Shown: piece after piece, positions 7,639-11,553 of the stretch | Layout: each line of letters begins with the position of its first letter | Numbering within the stretch: the stretch's first letter is position 1 | From: Anaerolineales bacterium UBA3940 | Lineage (GTDB): Bacteria > Chloroflexota > Anaerolineae > Aggregatilineales > UBA3940 | DNA length: 11,553 bases | Assembly: GCA_002385675.1 (NCBI GenBank) | Contig: DGDY01000057.1 | Coordinates: 463-12,015 of the forward strand | Reading direction: 5' to 3' | Position numbers and translations under genes: made by a program | The notes under the pieces: generated by a model | What the model was told of the DNA's origin: nothing | What the model saw: the letters and a program-made list of their open reading frames with translations, nothing else | The model's database searches: none

Positions 7639-8854
7639 AGGCTATGGCCTCTTCAAGGGCGCGGACGGCTTCTGCTTCGGCGCGGTACACCTCCCCGATG
7701 CACTCGCACAGGCTGCCGAGCAGTGTAGTACGGCCCGCCGCGTCGAGTGGGAAGCTGCGGCTGATGTCCGCTTTCAGCGCTTCGAGCCGGTCGGCGATCT
7801 CGCGCATTTCGCGCCAGGCGTGGTTGCCGTGTTCCCTGAACAGCGTCTGGCTGCGGTCGATGAGTTCGCGCGTCTCGCGGAAGGGCTCGACGCTGTCGGG
7901 CAGGGCGCTCAGGGCGAGCTTGTGCCAGGCCTCCCCGGCGGCGCGGAAGCGGTCGGCGGCCTGTTCGAGCGTGGGCCTGTCCAGCACTTCGGCAGCCTCC
8001 AGCAGGAAGTCCGCATAGAGCGGGCGTGCGGCATGCCCGCCCGAGCCCCGGTGCTCGATCGCCATGTAGACGCTCTTGAGCGCCTCGTACAGGTGCTCCG
8101 GCTCGGCAAAGACCTGCGGCCAGCCCTTGCGGGACTTCTCGTTGGCGACGAGGTTGCCCCACCTCTCAAGCGCCGCCAGCCCGAAGTTGTTCACCGGGCC
8201 GCGCGGCGGCGCATCGACGTACAGGCTCACGCAGGCGCGGATGGCGTCTTCGACCGCCCCGGCAAAGTTCTTGATCGGGAATGTGCTCGCATCCTCAAAC
8301 TCGAACGACATCATCTTGTTCTTGTAGTTGGCCTGCCGGGCGCGCGCCTCGGCCAGCTCGCCCGAGGTTGCGAGCAGCGGAACTTTGGCGCGGTCAGCGA
8401 TGCGGACCATCTCACTGTCGATGTCGTAGGCGTACACGACGATGGGCATCATCGCGGGGAAGGGGCTTGACGGCAGGGCGTTGTAGCTCAGCGTGAACAT
8501 GTCCGCCCAGACGATCGCCACCTCGCCCACCACAAGCGCCGAGAGCAGGCTGTCAACCGACTTTTTCTGGCTCTTGGTCTGCCTGACGGCGGCAGGGAGC
8601 CTCAGCCGCTTGACGACGTTCTCCACAGCATCGAAGGGATAGCGGGTGCCGAGCGCGACGTGCGGGGCAAAGCCCTCATACTCGAATGTGAAGTACATCA
8701 CCCCGGCGCCGCCAGTCAGGCCGAGCAGCATGGCCTCTGTGAACGGCTCGCCGGTATGGGGTGCTCGCAGCCCGTGATGCGCCAGCACGTTCCGCAGCGA
8801 GCCGGTTTCCCAGTGCAGGCCGTCGAACTGGTCGTATCCCTCAACGCTGATCAT
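7637..8854 (-). CDS. BtrH_N / DUF4872 domain protein, probably non-catalytic
   Basis: A 405-residue protein I assign to the family combining a BtrH N-terminal domain (named for the butirosin side-chain acyltransferase BtrH) with DUF4872. Seen: HWETGSLRNVLAHHGL (14-29), the Gly-rich LLGLTGGAGVMYFTFEY (43-59), GTRYPFDAVENVVKRL (69-84), PIVVYAYD (137-144), and a helical C-terminal half with GSGGHAARPLYADFLLEAAEVL (270-291) and a final helix near 385-402. From memory the family motifs are HC-x-T/S near the N-terminus and H-x-(hydrophobic)-GYD centrally; here the Cys position is Trp15 and the His position Met136. If right, the protein lacks cysteine acyl-transfer chemistry. ATG 8854 is chosen over an ATG at 9004 because GAGGA sits 8 nt upstream and the 50-residue extension would translate through a hairpin. 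Substrate and role are unknown. Confidence 0.75.
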   Translation of the reverse strand: MISVEGYDQFDGLHWETGSLRNVLAHHGLRAPHTGEPFTEAMLLGLTGGAGVMYFTFEYEGFAPHVALGTRYPFDAVENVVKRLRLPAAVRQTKSQKKSVDSLLSALVVGEVAIVWADMFTLSYNALPSSPFPAMMPIVVYAYDIDSEMVRIADRAKVPLLATSGELAEARARQANYKNKMMSFEFEDASTFPIKNFAGAVEDAIRACVSLYVDAPPRGPVNNFGLAALERWGNLVANEKSRKGWPQVFAEPEHLYEALKSVYMAIEHRGSGGHAARPLYADFLLEAAEVLDRPTLEQAADRFRAAGEAWHKLALSALPDSVEPFRETRELIDRSQTLFREHGNHAWREMREIADRLEALKADISRSFPLDAAGRTTLLGSLCECIGEVYRAEAEAVRALEEAIA

Positions 8855-8857
8855 CGA

Positions 8858-8867
8858 CCCCTTCCTC
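8858..8867 (-). promoter_or_regulatory. Ribosome binding site of the BtrH-like gene
   Basis: The minus strand carries GAGGAAGGGG upstream of the ATG at 8854, with GAGGA at an 8-nt spacing. It supports this start over the further upstream in-frame ATG at 9004, which has no comparable site. Confidence 0.65.
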
Positions 8868-8904
8868 ACCCCTGAGTTCGGCTCAAGAACAGATGGATAA
8901 ACAG

Positions 8905-8934
8905 AATATACCCTGAACGGAAGGCGCGGATCGA
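8905..8934 (-). promoter_or_regulatory. Possible promoter of the BtrH-like/EthD-like unit
   Basis: On the minus strand TATATT (8910-8905, five of six matches to TATAAT) lies 18 nt downstream of TCGATC (8934-8929, a weak -35). It would start a transcript about 45 nt before the ATG at 8854. It lies in the AT-richest stretch of this intergenic gap. Assigned by eye; the -35 match is poor. Confidence 0.3.
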
Positions 8935-8970
8935 GCAGAGGGGCGGAAGGGTGTACGGCAGGGGCATAGG

Positions 8971-9009
8971 GGCATATACGCCGCGACTGAACGTCGCGGC
9001 TCATATGCC
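8971..9009. repeat. Long-arm inverted repeat downstream of uvrC
   Basis: Two 17-nt arms (8971-8987 and 8993-9009) pair at 15 of 17 positions around the 5-nt loop TGAAC. The inner stem GCCGCGAC/GTCGCGGC is perfect, and an outer GGCATAT/ATATGCC stem follows after a 2-nt mismatch. It begins 15 nt after the uvrC stop and lies upstream of the possible promoter of the next gene. No T-run follows on the uvrC strand, so a standard intrinsic terminator is not supported. It could protect a transcript 3' end, or be a copy of a dispersed intergenic repeat, since it shares a TGAA-type loop with a hairpin at 11108-11130. Confidence 0.75.
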
Positions 9010-9024
9010 GAAACAGGTGCGGCG

Positions 9025-10896
9025 CTACAGCTCCGCCTTGATCGTCTCGGCTAGCTCCCGGCTGATGCCCGGCACGGCGGCGATCTGCTCGACGCTGGCC
9101 TCGCGGATCGCGTCGAGCGAGCCAAAGTGCTTGAGCAGCGCGCGGCGGCGGGTTGGCCCGATGCCGGGGATCGAGTCAAGCTGCGAGGCGACGCCCATCC
9201 TGACGCGGCGCTGGCGCTGGTGCGTAATAGCAAAGCGGTGCGCCTCGTCGCGGATGCGCTGGAGCAGGTACAGCCCCTGCGAGCGGCGCGGCAGCATGAT
9301 CGAGCGGCTGCGCCCCGGCACGAAAAGCTCCTCGTGCTGCTTGGCCAGCCCCACGACCGGCACGCGCCCCGTCAGCCCGTAGCTCTCCAGCACCTCGACG
9401 GCCACGCCAAGCTGCCCCTTCCCGCCATCGACAATGAGCAGGTCGGGCAGGATACTCCAGGTGGGGTCGGGCTTCTTGCCGGGCAGGTCGGGCTCGTTCT
9501 GAGCGTCCTGCCAGCGGCGGAAGCGCCGGTCGAGCGCCTCCTTCATCGAGGCGTAGTCGTCGGCATGGCCCTGCACGGTGCGGATGTTGAACTTGCGGTA
9601 CTCGCTCTTGCGCGGGACGCCGTTGACGAACACCACGCGGCTTGCCGAGATCGCCGTGCCCTGTGTGTTGCTGATGTCGAAGCACTCGATGCGCGCGGGC
9701 GGACGCTCCAGGCCCAGCGCATTCTGGATCTCCTGCAGGGCGGTTTCTTGCTTGAGCGTGTCGGCCTCCCACTGGGCCCGCAGCAGCGCCAGCGTCTCGA
9801 CGGCGTTTTCCGCCGCCAGTTGTACGAGCTGCCGCTTCATGCCCCGGCGGGGGACCTTCAGCACGACCTTGTTGCCGCGCTTGCTGCGCAGCCAGTGCTC
9901 GATGATCTCCGCCTCCTCGATCTCGTGGGGCAGCAGCACTTCGGGCGGCACCTCGGCGGCCTTATCGTAGAACTGCTTGAGGAAGTCGGCCATCACGCCC
10001 GCTTCGTCCTCGTCCGCGCCGGTGCCTTCCAGTACGTAGTGCTCCTTGCCAACGATGCGCCCGTTGCGGATGAAGAAGATCTGTACGGCGGCGTCGCCGT
10101 TCTCGCGGGCGAAGGCGATCACGTCCTGATCGGTGTTGGCGCTGGAGACGACCTTCTGCCGCTGCGTCACCTGCTGCATGGCCTGGATCTGGTCGCGCAG
10201 GCGGGCGGCCTTCTCGTAGTCCATCTGCTCGGCGGCCTGCCACATCCTGGCCTGCAGCCGCTCGACGATCTCGTCGGACTTCCCCTGCAGGAAGTCCATC
10301 AGGCTCTGGATCGTCGCGCGGTACTCCTCCTGGCTCACCGCGCCGATGCAGGGCGCGTTGCACAGCTTGATATCGTAGTACAGGCAGGCGCGCTCGTCGT
10401 TGCCGTCGATGTTGCGGTCGCACGTCAGGTAGGGGAAGGCCTTGCGCAGCACGTCGAGCGTCTGGTAAACGGCGGAGACGTTCGTGTACGGCCCGAAGTA
10501 GCGCGAGCCATCGTTGACCATGCGGCGCGTCACCGTCACCTTGGGGTAGGGGTCGGCCCAGTGAACCTTGATGTACGGGTAGCGCTTGTCGTCCTTGAGG
10601 CGGATGTTGTAGTGTGGCTTGTGGGCCTTGATCAGGTTGATCTCGGTCAGCAGCGCCTCAAGCTCGGAGTCAACAACGATGATGTCGATGTCGGCGACCT
10701 GCTCGACCATCCGCGCCGTCTTGCTGTGCTTCTGCGCCAGCGTGCTGGGCTGGAAGTACGAGCGAACCCGGCTGCGGAGGTTGACAGCCTTGCCAACATA
10801 AATGACCTCGCCCCGGTCGTTTTTCATCAGGTAGACGCCGGGCCGGGTGGGGAGGCTGTCGAGGATATTCTGGATGCGCGGCGATGCGATGCTCAT
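9025..10896 (-). CDS. uvrC: UvrABC excinuclease subunit C
   Basis: A 623-residue nuclease that makes both incisions around a bulky DNA lesion after UvrA/UvrB damage recognition. Seen in order: a GIY-YIG domain with RPGVYLM (18-24), VIYVGKAVNLRSR (31-43) and Glu86 in LLTEINLIKAHKP, for the 3' incision; four cysteines C160, C171, C179 and C183, spaced close to the iron-sulfur ligands described for E. coli UvrC; a UVR domain (about 208-243) for UvrB contact; an RNase H-like domain with the likely catalytic D407 (ECFDISN), D490 (IVDGGKGQ) and H553 (DEAHRF) for the 5' incision; and tandem helix-hairpin-helix motifs (572-623) with PGIGPTRRRALL. The protein is complete. A hydrophilic insert near 462-481 lengthens the loop between D407 and D490. 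The start follows from the conserved N-terminus; no strong Shine-Dalgarno is visible. It appears monocistronic, flanked by hairpin-rich DNA. Confidence 0.97.
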   Translation of the reverse strand: MSIASPRIQNILDSLPTRPGVYLMKNDRGEVIYVGKAVNLRSRVRSYFQPSTLAQKHSKTARMVEQVADIDIIVVDSELEALLTEINLIKAHKPHYNIRLKDDKRYPYIKVHWADPYPKVTVTRRMVNDGSRYFGPYTNVSAVYQTLDVLRKAFPYLTCDRNIDGNDERACLYYDIKLCNAPCIGAVSQEEYRATIQSLMDFLQGKSDEIVERLQARMWQAAEQMDYEKAARLRDQIQAMQQVTQRQKVVSSANTDQDVIAFARENGDAAVQIFFIRNGRIVGKEHYVLEGTGADEDEAGVMADFLKQFYDKAAEVPPEVLLPHEIEEAEIIEHWLRSKRGNKVVLKVPRRGMKRQLVQLAAENAVETLALLRAQWEADTLKQETALQEIQNALGLERPPARIECFDISNTQGTAISASRVVFVNGVPRKSEYRKFNIRTVQGHADDYASMKEALDRRFRRWQDAQNEPDLPGKKPDPTWSILPDLLIVDGGKGQLGVAVEVLESYGLTGRVPVVGLAKQHEELFVPGRSRSIMLPRRSQGLYLLQRIRDEAHRFAITHQRQRRVRMGVASQLDSIPGIGPTRRRALLKHFGSLDAIREASVEQIAAVPGISRELAETIKAEL

Positions 10897-10937
10897 CTTA
10901 AGCTGTTTCTAACGGCGCGGGTGTGCGGTACATCTCG

Positions 10938-10943
10938 ATTTTA
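10938..10943 (-). promoter_or_regulatory. Possible -10 element for uvrC
   Basis: TAAAAT on the minus strand, about 42 nt before the uvrC ATG, is the best -10-like hexamer in the gap between uvrC and the hairpin array. No convincing -35 is seen at 16-18 nt. No LexA-type operator was recognised. Confidence 0.2.
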
Positions 10944-10978
10944 GCTCAGATGGGCTATCAGAAGCGAAAAGAGACCGA

Positions 10979-11130
10979 CCGGGAATTCTATTCCCGGCCT
11001 ACGTACAATCGTCGGTTAAAACCGACGAAAAAGCGCTTTGCCCGCCCGCGAAAGGCAGGCAGAGCGCAAGCGCTGGCTGTCGTCCCCGCAGGGGACACTT
11101 GAACCTAGCCGGGGAATGAAATTCCCCGGC
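10979..11130. repeat. Array of five hairpins (REP/BIME- or MITE-like intergenic element)
   Basis: Five inverted repeats sit within 152 bp. H1: CCGGGAAT/ATTCCCGG (10979-10986 and 10990-10997, 3-nt loop TCT). H2: TCGTCGGTT/AACCGACGA (11009-11017 and 11020-11028). H3: two 14-nt arms (11033-11046 and 11054-11067) with 12 Watson-Crick pairs, one G-T and one mismatch around a 7-nt loop. H4: GTCCCC/GGGGAC (11082-11087 and 11091-11096, loop GCA). H5: GCCGGGGAAT/ATTCCCCGGC (11108-11117 and 11121-11130, loop GAA), perfect over 10 bp. H1 and H5 at the two ends are variants of one sequence. None is followed by a T-run. The array fills most of the gap between the uvrC start and the next minus-strand stop. 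The pattern resembles dispersed hairpin repeats of bacterial genomes; copy number cannot be judged here. Confidence 0.8.
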
Positions 11131-11135
11131 GATCC

Positions 11136-11489
11136 TCACACCACGAACCACGCGTTACCGCCGTCCACAAGGACGGTCGGGTTTTCGTAAGCCGCGCCGC
11201 TCTCGGCGACAAGCGACAGGCCCATCATGTAGAGCTGATTGTACACATTCTGCCAGCCCTGTTCGTCGCCGGCGGCATAGGCCTCGTACGCCTTAATGAA
11301 CCACGGCGCGAAGTTACCCCAGGCATCGCCCTCAGTGAATTCGGCGTAGTACCAGCTATCGTCCGCACCGGTCGGCGTAAGCGTGCCGATCCATGACTGT
11401 CCCACATACAGATACCAGATGGTGTCCAGGATGTCCACGGCGAAGTCCTCCAGGGCAAGTTTCTGCAGTAGATAGTGTAGCCTAACCAT
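11136..11489 (-). CDS. Unrecognised small or remnant protein, 5' end uncertain
   Basis: I do not recognise a family. The 117-codon frame from the ATG at 11489 is convincing only in its 3' part: from about 11459 down to the stop at 11136 the codons are GC-rich at third positions. The encoded sequence is aromatic-rich and amphipathic (EDFAVDILDTIWYLYVGQSW, then APWFIKAYEAYAAGDEQGW, then MMGLSLVAESGAAYENP). The first ten codons (with AGG, CTA twice and TAT) look unlike the neighbouring genes. The same frame stays open to the window edge with similarly poor codons. Alternatives are a 100-codon gene from the GTG at 11438, which has GGAGG (11447-11451) 8 nt upstream, or the tail of a longer protein whose 5' part was lost or frameshifted. 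No signal peptide or catalytic motif is visible. The stop lies 5 nt from hairpin H5 of the array. Confidence 0.5.
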   Translation of the reverse strand: MVRLHYLLQKLALEDFAVDILDTIWYLYVGQSWIGTLTPTGADDSWYYAEFTEGDAWGNFAPWFIKAYEAYAAGDEQGWQNVYNQLYMMGLSLVAESGAAYENPTVLVDGGNAWFVV

Positions 11490-11553
11490 TTTCCAACCTG
11501 TAGCGGGAGAATCCCCACCCTGCGAGGCACACCAGAGATGCGGGAGAGCATCA

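Noticed and set aside
7394..8470. 358-codon plus-strand frame opposite the BtrH-like gene
   Set aside because: It is antisense to a frame with clear family motifs and a good ribosome binding site. Its own translation shows no domain structure.
8855..9004. 50-residue N-terminal extension of the BtrH-like protein to an ATG at 9004
   Set aside because: It would be translated through the inverted repeat at 8971-9009 and the possible promoter, has no Shine-Dalgarno, and homology starts at the ATG at 8854, which has one.
9127..10944. 605-codon open frame on the plus strand across uvrC
   Set aside because: It is antisense to a fully conserved uvrC. The translation is His/Val/Leu/Arg-rich without any domain pattern, as expected for the complement of a high-GC gene.
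11009..11030. TCGTCGGTT/AACCGACGA hairpin as an intrinsic terminator
   Set aside because: There is no T-run after the stem on either strand; on the plus strand it is followed by As, and on the minus strand by mixed sequence.

Overview
The window reads as GC-rich bacterial chromosome with tightly packed genes. The high-GC third codon positions, mixed ATG/GTG starts, GT4-rich sugar-coat cluster and clustered short-stem hairpins suggest a member of the Chloroflexota (Anaerolineae-like). That placement is an impression from the protein sequences, not a computed result.

Layout. Positions 15-7295 (+ strand) hold a six-gene surface-polysaccharide cluster: an extended SDR nucleotide-sugar enzyme, a UDP-HexNAc 6-dehydrogenase, three GT4 glycosyltransferases and a Wzx-type flippase. 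The first two genes are 77 nt apart; the rest are separated by 2-4 nt or overlap by 4 nt, so translation is probably coupled. The cluster likely begins upstream of the window. No polymerase, initiating phosphoglycosyltransferase or chain-length regulator is present here. The first two enzymes could supply a uronic or decarboxylated amino sugar (possibly UDP-N-acetylxylosamine), the GTs assemble the lipid-linked unit, and the flippase moves it across the membrane.

Positions 7292-8854 (- strand) form a two-gene unit: a BtrH_N/DUF4872 protein followed by a small EthD-like protein whose Shine-Dalgarno overlaps the upstream stop. Its last gene is convergent with the flippase gene and their stop codons share four bases (7292-7295). 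The BtrH-like protein appears to have lost the Cys and His expected in its family.

Positions 9025-10896 (- strand) encode a complete UvrC. It is flanked by structured non-coding DNA: one 17-nt-arm hairpin 15 nt after its stop (8971-9009), and a five-hairpin array upstream of its start (10979-11130). The outermost hairpins of the array are near copies of each other. The array looks like a dispersed intergenic repeat (REP/BIME/MITE-like) rather than a simple terminator.

Positions 11136-11489 (- strand) hold an unrecognised small reading frame. Its 3' part has strong coding character, but its 5' end runs into sequence that looks non-coding, so it may be a remnant or a truncated gene. No tRNA, rRNA, CRISPR array or transposase was seen.
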